A stretch of 16,273 bases of DNA from an uncultured Bacteroidia bacterium (GTDB taxonomy: Bacteria > Bacteroidota > Bacteroidia > Bacteroidales > Prolixibacteraceae). Below are positions 8,273 through 16,217 of the stretch, one piece after another. The notes under the pieces were generated by a model that did not search any database, was not told the origin of the DNA, and was given only the letters and a program-made list of their open reading frames with translations. Each line of letters opens with the position of its first letter. The stretch's first letter is position 1. The stretch covers positions 1-16,273 of the forward strand of contig CAIOOC010000498.1 of NCBI GenBank assembly GCA_903859795.1. The letters are read 5' to 3'. The translations under genes were made by a program, and so were the position numbers.

Positions 8273-9109
8273 ATGAGAATCGACAGTCACCATCACCTCT
8301 GGATATACAATAACGCCGAATATGGCTGGATCGACGAATCGATGAATATTCTCAGAAGAGACTATTTGCCCGTCGACCTGCTAAGTGATTTATCAAATGA
8401 AGGTTTTGACGGATCAGTGGTTATGCAGGCCAGGCAAACCATCGAAGAGACAAAATGGCTTCTTAAATTGGCCAATGAAAATCCGAAGATTTTGGGTGTA
8501 GTCGGATGGGTTGATTTATGTGCTCCCGATATTGATAACCAACTGGAAGAACTTACCCAAAATAAAAAACTTGTGGGCGTTCGGCATGTAATCCATGATG
8601 AGGCGGATGACCGATTTATGCTTCGCGAGGTTTTCAGAAATGGGATAAGTCTGCTTAGGAAATATAACCTGACTTACGATCTGCTCCTGTTCCCAAAACA
8701 TCTTAAGTTTGCATCAACCCTCGTTGCTGAATTTCCGGATCAACCTTTTGTAATTGACCATATCTGCAAACCCCTCATCCGAGAGGGAATTCAGGAGCCT
8801 TGGAGAACAGACATCAAACAGCTTGCCCAATATCCGAATGTCTGCTGCAAACTTTCAGGAATGGTCACCGAGGCAGATACAGACCTCTGGACTCAACAAA
8901 CTTTTGAACCATATCTGGATGTGATTTTCGAAGCCTTTGGCCCGGAGAGACTCATGATCGGAAGCGATTGGCCGGTTTGCCTTCTGGGAGGAAGCTATTC
9001 AGAGATAATTGGCATAGTCAAAAATTACATCGAGCAACTTGATTCCAATACAAAGGAAAAGATCCTGGGGGGAAACTGCTTCAGATTCTATAATTTAAAA
9101 ACATTATGA
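8273..9109 (+). CDS. COG3618 amidohydrolase, probable L-fucono/L-galactono-lactonase
   Basis: Cytoplasmic TIM-barrel hydrolase of 278 residues in the amidohydrolase superfamily, COG3618 type. It should open the lactone made by the aldo/keto reductase to give the free aldonate. Visible active-site signatures are the N-terminal DSHHHLW (His6, His8), VIDHICKP (His163) and GSDWPVC (Asp232). Length is normal for L-fuconolactonase and L-rhamnonolactonase relatives. It starts 8 bases after the dehydrogenase stop and lies 54 bases before the fucosidase gene, so it sits between the dehydrogenases and the enzyme that would supply the sugar. Specificity for fucono- against galactono- or rhamnono-lactone is inferred from the neighbouring fucosidase genes only. 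Confidence 0.88.
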   Translation: MRIDSHHHLWIYNNAEYGWIDESMNILRRDYLPVDLLSDLSNEGFDGSVVMQARQTIEETKWLLKLANENPKILGVVGWVDLCAPDIDNQLEELTQNKKLVGVRHVIHDEADDRFMLREVFRNGISLLRKYNLTYDLLLFPKHLKFASTLVAEFPDQPFVIDHICKPLIREGIQEPWRTDIKQLAQYPNVCCKLSGMVTEADTDLWTQQTFEPYLDVIFEAFGPERLMIGSDWPVCLLGGSYSEIIGIVKNYIEQLDSNTKEKILGGNCFRFYNLKTL

Positions 9110-9163
9110 TTGTCAGAATTATTCCATAATAAATATAACATAAACAACCATTAATACATAACC

Positions 9164-10663
9164 ATGAGAAACAATCCTCGATTTTCAAAACTGATGATTT
9201 TGCCACTACTGCTGGCAGTGCTATGTTCCGGAAATCTCTATTCACAAACGTTTAAGCCAACGGATGAATCGTTCAAACAGTATCAATATCCGGAGTGGTT
9301 CCGCGATGCCAAATTTGGGATCTGGGCTCACTGGGGACCGCAGGCAGTCCCCCGACAGGGAGACTGGTATGCACGGCAGATGTATGAGGAGGGAAGTGCA
9401 GATAACAAATACCACGTTGCACATTACGGACACCCTTCAAAGTTTGGTTATAAGGACATTATCCCGCTTTGGAAAGCGGAGCGCTGGGATCCTGAAAAAC
9501 TCATGGCACTTTACAAAAAGACCGGCGCAAAATACTTTGTGAGCATGGGAACTCATCACGATAATTTCTTTCTCTGGAATTCAAAAATTCACAAATGGAA
9601 TGCTGCCAATATGGGACCGAAGAAAGATGTGTTGGGGACCTGGCAGAAAGCTGCCCAAAAAGAGGGTCTCCGTTTCGGAGTATCCGAGCACCTGGGAGCA
9701 AGCTATACCTGGTTTCAGGCCAGTCACCTTGCAGATAAGAAGGGTTCCATGAAGGGAATACCTTACGATGGAACGGATACAAAATATGAAGATCTTTACC
9801 ACAAAAAAGCAGCAGCAAAAGACAAAGAATGGTTAACTACAGATCCGGGGAACCAACAGGAGTGGCTAAATTCAATCAAAGAGCTGATTGACAACTATCA
9901 CCCGGACCTCCTTTATTCTGACAGTAATTTCCCATTCGGCGATGTAGGACGAGAGATGGTCTCACATTATTACAATGAGGATATCAAAAAGAATGGCGGA
10001 AAACTCGAAGCTGTATACAATTGCAAACAATCATCCCAGGGAATGTGGGTTGAAGATCTTGAAAGGGGAGTGAAAGACACCATCAATAAATTTCCCTGGC
10101 AAACCGACACCTCCATTGGTGACTGGTACTACCGCACCGGGCAGAAATACAAAAGTGCAACGGAGATCGTTCAGATGCTTGTTGATATTGTAAGTAAGAA
10201 CGGGAACCTATTAATCAATGTCGTACAAACCCCTGAAGGTGACCTGGAACCTGACATGTTAAAGATCCTTGATGAGATTGGTAAATGGACAGCCGCAAAC
10301 GGTGAAGGTATTTATGGAACCCGTCCCTGGAAGTTATACGGAGAGAAACCTGCCAATGCAAAAATTGTCAAATCGGGAAATTTCAATGAAGAGAAGGTAA
10401 AATATACAGCAGGCGATATCCGCTTTACCCAAAAAGGAGATATTCTCTACGCTTTCTGTTTGGGCACACCCACTGCTTCCGTAAAGATCAAATCCCTGGG
10501 GAAGAGTTCAAGGCTGGCGGAGAAGGAAATTGAATCGGTAACAATGCTTGGAAATGATGAAAAAATATCCTGGAAACAGGAAAGTGCAGCACTTGTAATC
10601 AGCAAACCAGCGAAGCTACCCGAATGGCAGGTTGTTACGTTTAAAGTAATATTTAAGAAATAA
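9164..10663 (+). CDS. Exported GH29 alpha-L-fucosidase
   Basis: Retaining alpha-L-fucosidase (family GH29) of 499 residues that removes terminal alpha-L-fucose from glycans. A signal peptide of about 28 residues ends near LYSQ. The catalytic barrel begins at WFRDAKFGIWAHWGP and carries THHDNFFLW, VSEHLGASYTWF and the probable nucleophile Asp253 in DLLYSDSNFPFG, followed by WQTDTSIGDWYY and KNGNLLINVV. A C-terminal beta-sandwich of roughly 110 residues follows. The acid/base residue is not assigned. Some GH29 enzymes also release alpha-L-galactose, which matters given the L-galactonate-like dehydrogenase two genes upstream. It lies 54 bases after the lactonase gene with no terminator between, so it probably belongs to the same transcript. 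Confidence 0.94.
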   Translation: MRNNPRFSKLMILPLLLAVLCSGNLYSQTFKPTDESFKQYQYPEWFRDAKFGIWAHWGPQAVPRQGDWYARQMYEEGSADNKYHVAHYGHPSKFGYKDIIPLWKAERWDPEKLMALYKKTGAKYFVSMGTHHDNFFLWNSKIHKWNAANMGPKKDVLGTWQKAAQKEGLRFGVSEHLGASYTWFQASHLADKKGSMKGIPYDGTDTKYEDLYHKKAAAKDKEWLTTDPGNQQEWLNSIKELIDNYHPDLLYSDSNFPFGDVGREMVSHYYNEDIKKNGGKLEAVYNCKQSSQGMWVEDLERGVKDTINKFPWQTDTSIGDWYYRTGQKYKSATEIVQMLVDIVSKNGNLLINVVQTPEGDLEPDMLKILDEIGKWTAANGEGIYGTRPWKLYGEKPANAKIVKSGNFNEEKVKYTAGDIRFTQKGDILYAFCLGTPTASVKIKSLGKSSRLAEKEIESVTMLGNDEKISWKQESAALVISKPAKLPEWQVVTFKVIFKK

Positions 10664-10695
10664 TATAGTGAGACACCGATAAGAAAAAATAAAAA

Positions 10696-10792
10696 TTTAA
10701 CCGCTGAGAACCGCGGAGAATCGCAAAGCAGAAAACATTATTGTTTATCGCTGAGTAACTTAGCGACTTCTCTGCGGATCTCTGCGGTTAAA
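10696..10792. repeat. 97-base imperfect inverted repeat in the GH29/GH141-like gap
   Basis: The outer arms 10696-10721 and 10767-10792 are reverse complements at 22 of 26 positions. The arms are built of units about 10 bases long (left CCGCTGAGAA then CCGCGGAGAA; right TCTGCGGATC then TCTGCGGTTA). A smaller near-palindrome, CGCTGAGTAACTTAGCG (10749-10765), lies inside. It could fold into a long branched stem in the RNA and act as an attenuator or mRNA stabiliser. Similar GC-rich gap repeats are, from memory, common in Bacteroidota genomes. It contains no T-run typical of an intrinsic terminator. Confidence 0.65.
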
Positions 10793-10895
10793 AAAATGAA
10801 ACAGCATCTCCGAATTACGGTTATATATGTTTCCCTTTACTTATTTATCCGGACAAAATTATTAGACATTACGATTAAACTCCACATCTTTCAAA

Positions 10896-13349
10896 ATGCA
10901 ACCCAGGCTGAACCAAATCGTATTACTTTTTTTACTGGTTCCTTTTTTAAGCTTCTCATCGACAGCTCAAAAGGTCTATGTTTCACTTCAGGGCAATGAT
11001 AAGAATCCGGGAACCAAAGAGAATCCTGTTGCTACTTTTGCAATGGCGCAAATACTGGCCCGTAAGATTCCGAAAGATCGCTCAGTTTCTGTAATTTTTG
11101 CATGTGGAACATACTACCTTCCTCAGCCAATAATATTTACAGAGGATGACAGCAGGAGCAATGGTGCCATTGTAACCTATTCGGCAGAGGATGAAGGACA
11201 AACAATCATTAGTGGCGGAAGCCGGTTAAAACTTCAGTGGGAGTCTTTTAGAAACGGGATTTTCATAGCCTCGGTTCCCAAAAATACAATTATCGACCAA
11301 CTCTATATCAATGGTCACCGTCAGCGAATGGCCCGTTTCCCAAATGCGGTTCCGGGGAAAAATGTTTTTGACACGTGGGAGTTAAACCATAATGACATTC
11401 CGGACAGTACGGATGATCCCCTAACCACCGAAAGAATAGCCCGATGGAAAAACCCAGCCGGTGGATATATCCATGCCATGCATTCTGCCTTATGGGGCGA
11501 TATGCACTGGTTAATAAATGGTAAAAGTGGTGACGGAAAACTTGAGTATGAAGGTGGATGGCAAAACAACCGTGCTTCCAAAATGCACCCCGTTTACCGG
11601 ATGGTGGAAAATATCTTGGAGGAGCTCGATGCTCCGGGTGAATGGTTCTTTAATTCCAAAGAGGAAAAATTGTATTATATTCCGGAACCTTTGACAGAAC
11701 TGAAAACTGCAAAAGTAGAGATCGTACGGCTCAGAGAACTGATAGAATTTAAAGGTTCCAAGTCCACACCGGTAAGATCCGTCAAACTAAAAGGTTTTGT
11801 TTTCAGACATACGGCCCGGACATTCATGGATAATAAAGAACCCCTCCTGCGATCCGACTGGACGGTATATCGCGGAGGAGCAGTTTTCTATAATGGGGCT
11901 GAAAATTGTTCCATTTCAGATTGCGAGTTCGATCAGGTTGGAGGGAATACGATATTTGTGAATAACTATAACCGTAGAATCACCATCCAGGGTTGTTATA
12001 TCCATGGGAGCGGTGCAAACGGGATTGCCTTCGTGGGAGATCCTTTAACCGTGCGAAGTCCAATATTCACTTATGGTCCACAGAATTATACTCAGATCGA
12101 CCGAACCCCGGGACCAAAGGGGGATAACTTCCCTGAAGATTGCCTTGTCGAGGATTGCCTGATTACCCTCACCGGCAGGGATGAAAAACAAACGGCACCA
12201 ATCCAGATCTCGATGTCACATAAAATAAGGGTAAACCATTGCTCAATTTACGATGTGCCGAGAGCCGGAATCAACATCAATGAGGGAACCTTTGGGGGTC
12301 ATATCATCGAAAACTGCGACGTTTTCAATACGGTTCTGGAGACGGGCGATCATGGAAGTTTTAATTCGTGGGGACGAGACAGATACTGGACACCTGATGT
12401 AAAGGAAACAGTCGTAGCCGTGTTGCAAGACCCTGGTTTACCATACCTTGATATGCTGGAACCCAATATCATTCGGAATAGCAGATGGCGTTGCGATCAC
12501 GGCTGGGACATCGACCTGGACGACGGTTCAAGCCAATATGTAATCACCGGCAACCTGCTCCTTAATGGAGGACTGAAGATGCGAGAAGGATATCAAAGAA
12601 CGGCTACAAATAATATAATCATCAACAATGGATTACATCCACACGTTTGGTATCCCAACAGTGGTGACGTATTTAAAAACAATATTCTCTTTCTACCCTA
12701 TCAACCTGCAATTATGAATGCCACAATCGCAGATAACGGGAAATGGGGAAAGGAACTGGATTTTAATTTCTATGTATCGGATAAGGAATCAATGACCCGT
12801 TTTGCGATCAATGGCTGTGATAAAAACTCCGGTTTTGGGAACCCCTTATTTGTAGATCCTCAGAGGGGCAATTTCCAGGTTTCGGGCGACTCCCCTGCAC
12901 TAAAGTTTGAGTTTGCCAATTTTCCAATGGATCAGTTTGGCGTTCTAAAACCTTCTCTAAAGGCAATTGCAAAGGTGCCGGAAATACCGTCAATCAAAAT
13001 TAATGCAGCGGTGACGAAGCGCCAAAAGATCCAATACACCTGGATGGATATGACCTTACGGGAACCTGCAGGAGTCGAAATGTCAGCCTATGGAGTTAGT
13101 TTTGATTCAGGCGGAATAGCGCTGGCTTTGGTACCTGAAAATTCAATGGCAATCACTATGGGTTTTCGTTCCGGTGACCTGATGCGGCAAATTAACGGAT
13201 TTAAAATAAAAACAATTCAAGACTTAAAAGACTATGTTCAAAATGAGGGTAAAATTTCAAAAAAACATACCTTTGTTATTATTCGTAACCAGACGAAAAC
13301 TTCATTCTCTTTAAATCAGCCCTTACCGGATATTACGCAATTACCATAG
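10896..13349 (+). CDS. Exported GH141-like parallel beta-helix protein with C-terminal PDZ-like domain
   Basis: Protein of 817 residues with a signal peptide (about 1-24, ending STAQ) and a mature start KVYVSLQGNDKNPGTKENP, typical of right-handed parallel beta-helix carbohydrate enzymes. Residues about 25-280 form the N-terminal part; about 290-640 show repeating short strands with stacked Asn (for example NCSISDCEFDQVGGNTI, ITIQGCYIHGSG). The motif GDHGSFNSWGRDRYW (about 482-496) and overall layout match the GH141 group, whose known members include an alpha-L-fucosidase acting on rhamnogalacturonan II and a xylanase. Residues about 730-805 resemble a PDZ domain (GGIALALVPENSM, then GFRSGDLMRQINGFKI). 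Catalytic residues are not assigned. Between GH29 and an esterase, a fucose- or galactose-releasing role is likely, but xylan or another substrate is possible. Confidence 0.82.
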   Translation: MQPRLNQIVLLFLLVPFLSFSSTAQKVYVSLQGNDKNPGTKENPVATFAMAQILARKIPKDRSVSVIFACGTYYLPQPIIFTEDDSRSNGAIVTYSAEDEGQTIISGGSRLKLQWESFRNGIFIASVPKNTIIDQLYINGHRQRMARFPNAVPGKNVFDTWELNHNDIPDSTDDPLTTERIARWKNPAGGYIHAMHSALWGDMHWLINGKSGDGKLEYEGGWQNNRASKMHPVYRMVENILEELDAPGEWFFNSKEEKLYYIPEPLTELKTAKVEIVRLRELIEFKGSKSTPVRSVKLKGFVFRHTARTFMDNKEPLLRSDWTVYRGGAVFYNGAENCSISDCEFDQVGGNTIFVNNYNRRITIQGCYIHGSGANGIAFVGDPLTVRSPIFTYGPQNYTQIDRTPGPKGDNFPEDCLVEDCLITLTGRDEKQTAPIQISMSHKIRVNHCSIYDVPRAGININEGTFGGHIIENCDVFNTVLETGDHGSFNSWGRDRYWTPDVKETVVAVLQDPGLPYLDMLEPNIIRNSRWRCDHGWDIDLDDGSSQYVITGNLLLNGGLKMREGYQRTATNNIIINNGLHPHVWYPNSGDVFKNNILFLPYQPAIMNATIADNGKWGKELDFNFYVSDKESMTRFAINGCDKNSGFGNPLFVDPQRGNFQVSGDSPALKFEFANFPMDQFGVLKPSLKAIAKVPEIPSIKINAAVTKRQKIQYTWMDMTLREPAGVEMSAYGVSFDSGGIALALVPENSMAITMGFRSGDLMRQINGFKIKTIQDLKDYVQNEGKISKKHTFVIIRNQTKTSFSLNQPLPDITQLP

Positions 13350-13376
13350 TCATAGAACACACTAAATAAATCTATT

Positions 13377-14243
13377 ATGAAAAAAGCCTTTTGGTTAACC
13401 TCACTTATTATCTGTTTTGGATTGTTGGCATCAGCCCAGCCAAGCAAGGTTTTTGATGACCTCACAATACCGAGTAAAATTTTGAAAAGTGACCGCAAAT
13501 ACGCCATTTATCTGCCATCTGGTTATGAAAATTCGCAGCGAAGTTATCCCGTTCTTTATCTACTTCATGGTGCAACCGATAATCATACGGGATGGGTACA
13601 ATTTGGCGAGGTTCAGCGCATCACCGACAAGGCCATTGAAGACGGATCAGCTACTGCAATGATCATTGTAATGCCTGATGCTGATACGGGCCAGATGGGC
13701 TATTTTAACAATATTGCGGGAAACTGGAACTATGAGGATTTTTTCTTTCAGGAGTTTATCCCGGCAATTGAAAAGAAATACCGGATAAAAGCCCAAAAAC
13801 AATACCGCGCTGTTGCCGGTTTGTCTATGGGCGGTGGGGGATCTTTCATGTATGCCCTTCATCATCCTGAACTATTTTCATCCGCATGTCCTTTAAGCGC
13901 TTACGTAGGCCCCTTAAATATGGATGAGGCCAAAAACAGAATTAAAAAAACCAATCCTGAAATTACAGACGAAGCGAAAATCAAAGCATACTTCGAAAAT
14001 CATAATGCGATAGAACTTGTAAACCGAATGCCCGATGAGCAGAAAAAAGCAGTTCGCTGGTACATTGACTGTGGTGACGACGACTTCCTGTACGAGGGGA
14101 ACTGTCTGATTCATATTGCCATGAGAAAGAAAGACATTCCCCATGAATTTCGTGTAAGGGACGGTGTACATAACTGGACTTACTGGCGGGATGCATTACC
14201 AAAAGTCCTTGAATTTGTTTCTGAGGAGTTTCATCAAAAATAA
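13377..14243 (+). CDS. Exported CE1-type alpha/beta hydrolase esterase
   Basis: Secreted serine esterase of 288 residues in the esterase D / feruloyl-acetyl esterase group (Pfam Esterase, CE1-like). A signal peptide (about 1-21) ends at ASAQ. The fold core shows YAIYLPSGYENS and VLYLLHGATDNHTGW (oxyanion region). The nucleophile is Ser150 in GLSMGGGG, the catalytic Asp is one of Asp234-236 (DCGDDDF), and the catalytic His is His265 in DGVHNWTYW. It should remove acetyl or hydroxycinnamoyl groups so that the neighbouring hydrolases can reach the glycan backbone; the actual acyl group cannot be told. It begins 27 bases after the GH141-like stop and is the last gene of the locus, followed by a strong hairpin terminator. 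Confidence 0.88.
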   Translation: MKKAFWLTSLIICFGLLASAQPSKVFDDLTIPSKILKSDRKYAIYLPSGYENSQRSYPVLYLLHGATDNHTGWVQFGEVQRITDKAIEDGSATAMIIVMPDADTGQMGYFNNIAGNWNYEDFFFQEFIPAIEKKYRIKAQKQYRAVAGLSMGGGGSFMYALHHPELFSSACPLSAYVGPLNMDEAKNRIKKTNPEITDEAKIKAYFENHNAIELVNRMPDEQKKAVRWYIDCGDDDFLYEGNCLIHIAMRKKDIPHEFRVRDGVHNWTYWRDALPKVLEFVSEEFHQK

Positions 14244-14265
14244 AGAATGCAGCTTTTAAGAAAGA

Positions 14266-14298
14266 CAGAGGCTGACCCTTAAATAAAGTCAGCCTCTG
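14266..14298. terminator. Bidirectional intrinsic terminator between esterase gene and mscL
   Basis: Perfect 10-bp stem CAGAGGCTGA (14266-14275) and TCAGCCTCTG (14289-14298) with a 13-base loop, followed by TTTT on the plus strand. The A-rich flank on the other side (AAGAAAGA) reads as a T-rich tail on the minus strand. It lies between two convergent genes and probably ends both transcripts. Confidence 0.88.
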
Positions 14299-14314
14299 TT
14301 TTGCCAAAATGACC

Positions 14315-14737
14315 TCACTTACCGTCTCTAAGCAAATCCCTTATTTCAATTAATAATTTCTCCTCATTTGAAGGTTCTGCCGGAGCGGCAGCAGGAGGAA
14401 CTTCCTTTTTATTCATCGCATTCATCATCTTAATCATCATAAATATTGAGAAGGCGATAATTAGAAAATCAATGGTAACCTGGATAAAATTACCGTAATT
14501 GATGGTAACAGCCGGAGAAATCACTTTGCCGCCCACCTCCACAACCTTCTCTTTTATGACCAGCTTCAATCCTGTAAAATCTGTCCCACCCAGTAACGCT
14601 CCAATAGGCGGCATAAGGACATCTGCGACAAATGAAGAGACTATTTTCCCAAAGGCTCCTCCGATAATCACCCCCACTGCCAAATCGACGACGTTTCCCC
14701 GCATGGCAAATTGCCTGAATTCGCTTAACATTCCCAT
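14315..14737 (-). CDS. mscL: Large-conductance mechanosensitive channel MscL
   Basis: Inner-membrane channel of 140 residues that opens under membrane tension and releases solutes during osmotic downshock; known members form homopentamers. The N-terminus (EFRQFAMRGNVVDLAVGVII) aligns residue for residue with E. coli MscL, including the amphipathic N-terminal helix and the pore constriction around Leu19, Gly22 and Val23. TM1 spans about 16-45 and TM2 about 78-103, with the periplasmic loop between. The C-terminal part has a Pro/Ala-rich linker and then a charged helix (NEEKLLIEIRDLLRDGK), as in the family's cytoplasmic bundle. The Met at 14737 is preferred over the next Met two codons later because it gives the E. 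coli N-terminal length. It is convergent with the esterase gene and divergent from the ammonium transporter gene, and functionally unrelated to the glycan locus. Confidence 0.97.
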   Translation of the reverse strand: MGMLSEFRQFAMRGNVVDLAVGVIIGGAFGKIVSSFVADVLMPPIGALLGGTDFTGLKLVIKEKVVEVGGKVISPAVTINYGNFIQVTIDFLIIAFSIFMMIKMMNAMNKKEVPPAAAPAEPSNEEKLLIEIRDLLRDGK

Positions 14738-14766
14738 TTTGATTAAGTATTAGTAGTTTACTATTT

Positions 14767-14796
14767 CAAATATAATAAATAATTGGACTTCTAAAA
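14767..14796 (-). promoter_or_regulatory. Candidate Bacteroidota-type promoter for mscL
   Basis: On the minus strand TATATTTG (14767-14774) matches the Bacteroidota -7 consensus TAnnTTTG exactly. A weak upstream box TTTT (14793-14796) lies 18 bases away. The -7 box is about 30 bases before the mscL ATG, a normal distance for a short leader. Confidence 0.45.
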
Positions 14797-14910
14797 TGGT
14801 CCGAAAATCAGATTAACTGGTGATCTGCTGATTCCGTTTTAACCAAAGGCACCCCTTATAAAATTGCATTATCACATCCAAAAGAATACATATCCATTCT
14901 AAATGCCTCA

Positions 14911-14944
14911 TTTTTCGTAATTCATTGTCAATATTTTATATTTT
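14911..14944 (+). promoter_or_regulatory. Weak candidate promoter for the ammonium transporter gene
   Basis: TATATTTT (14937-14944) differs by one base from the Bacteroidota -7 box, with a T-run at 14911-14915 at about the right distance for the upstream box. It lies 39 bases before the start codon in a very AT-rich stretch, so chance matches are likely. The rest of the 245-base gap (14738-14982) shows no gene and no riboswitch or sigma-54 pattern that I recognise. Confidence 0.3.
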
Positions 14945-14982
14945 TACACAATTCTTACAATAAAAACACAAATTCTTAACAA

Positions 14983-16215
14983 ATGATTGACAAAGGGGTT
15001 ACTACGTTTATGATCCTGGCCACAAGTCTTGTAATGCTTATGACGCCAGGCCTCTCATTTTTCTATGGTGGACTGGGAAACAAAAAGAACATTCTCAATA
15101 TCATGATGCAGAGCTTTGTCTCTTTGGGACTGACAACGGTACTTTGGTTTAGCTTCGGATATTCTCTTTGTTTTAGTGGTACCCTGGCTGGCGGAACCGA
15201 TATGTGGGGGATCATTGGAAACCTTGACAAGGCATTCCTGCATGGCGTTACCCCAAAAACGATGATGGTTGGGAAAGCTTTCCCTGAATACGTCTTCTTT
15301 GCCTATCAAATGATGTTTGCAATTATCACACCTGCATTGATTACCGGAGCTATAATTAATCGGGTCACCTTTAAATCGTATGTTTTCTTTTTGATATTCT
15401 GGCAGATATTCGTTTATTATCCATTCGTCCATATGATCTGGGGCGGAGGAATACTTCAGCAATGGGGAGTTCTCGATTTTGCAGGGGGAATTGTAGTTCA
15501 TGCCACTGCGGGTTTTGCAGCGCTTGTGGCAACAATATATGTTGGGAAACGGAAGGGTGGAGAACATGAGCCGAATAATATCCCGTTGGTTGCCATCGGA
15601 ACAACGTTATTATGGTTTGGGTGGTATGGCTTCAATGCCGGCAGCGAACTCGATATGAATGAAATCACTGTAGCCGCCTTTATTAATACTGATGTCTCGG
15701 CTTCATTTGCTGCCATAACGTGGTTGCTCATTGAGTGGAATACCGGAAAGATGAAGCCCACCTTCATCGGTTTAATGACCGGAGCCGTCGCAGGTCTTGC
15801 AACCATAACACCGGCAGCAGGTTATGTCACCGTAGGGGCGGCAGCTTTTATTGGCACAATGTCCGGGATTGTGTGCTATTTGGCAGTCGAATTTAAAAAC
15901 CGGATGAAATGGGATGATGCCCTCGACGTCTGGGGTGTTCACGGCGTTGGTGGAATCTTCGGGACAATTTTACTGGGAATATTCGCAACAACCACTATCA
16001 ATCCGGGAACCATAAACGGACTGTTGTATGGAGGAGGTTTCGAACTGATTTCCAAGGAAGTGGTAGCCCTGTTATTCGCAATTATCTGGGCAAGTTCGTT
16101 TACCTGGTTTATGTTGCATGCGATCAACCGGTTCGTCCCGGTGAAGGTAACAGATGCCATTCAGAAAAGCGGACTTGATTTGCATATGCACGGCGAGGTG
16201 GCACGGGTAATTTAG
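14983..16215 (+). CDS. amt: Ammonium transporter (Amt/MEP/Rh family)
   Basis: Integral membrane ammonium channel/transporter of 410 residues, a normal length for the family, expected to be trimeric in the inner membrane. Family marks are MTPGLSFFYGGLGNKKN in the first helix, the pore His173 (GIVVHATAGFAALVATIYVGKR), WFGWYGFNAGSEL, and the second pore His320 in WDDALDVWGVHGVGGIFGTILLGIFA. There are about eleven hydrophobic helices, and no cleavable signal peptide is evident; the N-terminus begins almost at the first helix. Amt genes are often followed by a glnB/glnK-type PII gene, but the window ends before that can be tested, and the hairpin right after the stop hints that it is transcribed alone. 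It is probably induced under nitrogen limitation, as in the family generally. No link to the glycan locus is seen. Confidence 0.96.
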   Translation: MIDKGVTTFMILATSLVMLMTPGLSFFYGGLGNKKNILNIMMQSFVSLGLTTVLWFSFGYSLCFSGTLAGGTDMWGIIGNLDKAFLHGVTPKTMMVGKAFPEYVFFAYQMMFAIITPALITGAIINRVTFKSYVFFLIFWQIFVYYPFVHMIWGGGILQQWGVLDFAGGIVVHATAGFAALVATIYVGKRKGGEHEPNNIPLVAIGTTLLWFGWYGFNAGSELDMNEITVAAFINTDVSASFAAITWLLIEWNTGKMKPTFIGLMTGAVAGLATITPAAGYVTVGAAAFIGTMSGIVCYLAVEFKNRMKWDDALDVWGVHGVGGIFGTILLGIFATTTINPGTINGLLYGGGFELISKEVVALLFAIIWASSFTWFMLHAINRFVPVKVTDAIQKSGLDLHMHGEVARVI

Positions 16216-16217
16216 TA

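Noticed and set aside
9164..9250. Possible lipoprotein signal in the GH29 fucosidase (Cys21 after LLLAVL)
   Set aside because: The residue before Cys is Leu rather than Gly, Ala or Ser, so it does not fit a lipobox; an ordinary signal peptide cut near LYSQ fits better.
10796..10999. 67-residue open frame starting just after the 97-base repeat
   Set aside because: It overlaps the first about 100 bases of the GH141-like gene in another frame and shows no recognisable domain; the overlapping frame has a proper signal peptide and family match.
14499..14753. 84-residue plus-strand frame opposite mscL
   Set aside because: It is antisense to a residue-by-residue MscL match and has no features of its own.
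14850..14872. Possible sigma-54 promoter (GGCAC followed by TTGCA) before the ammonium transporter gene
   Set aside because: The GG and GC elements are 18 bases apart instead of 12, so the spacing does not fit sigma-54 promoters.
15055..15567. 170-residue minus-strand frame inside the ammonium transporter gene
   Set aside because: It is a mirror of a strongly conserved Amt coding region, Cys/His-scattered with no domain pattern.
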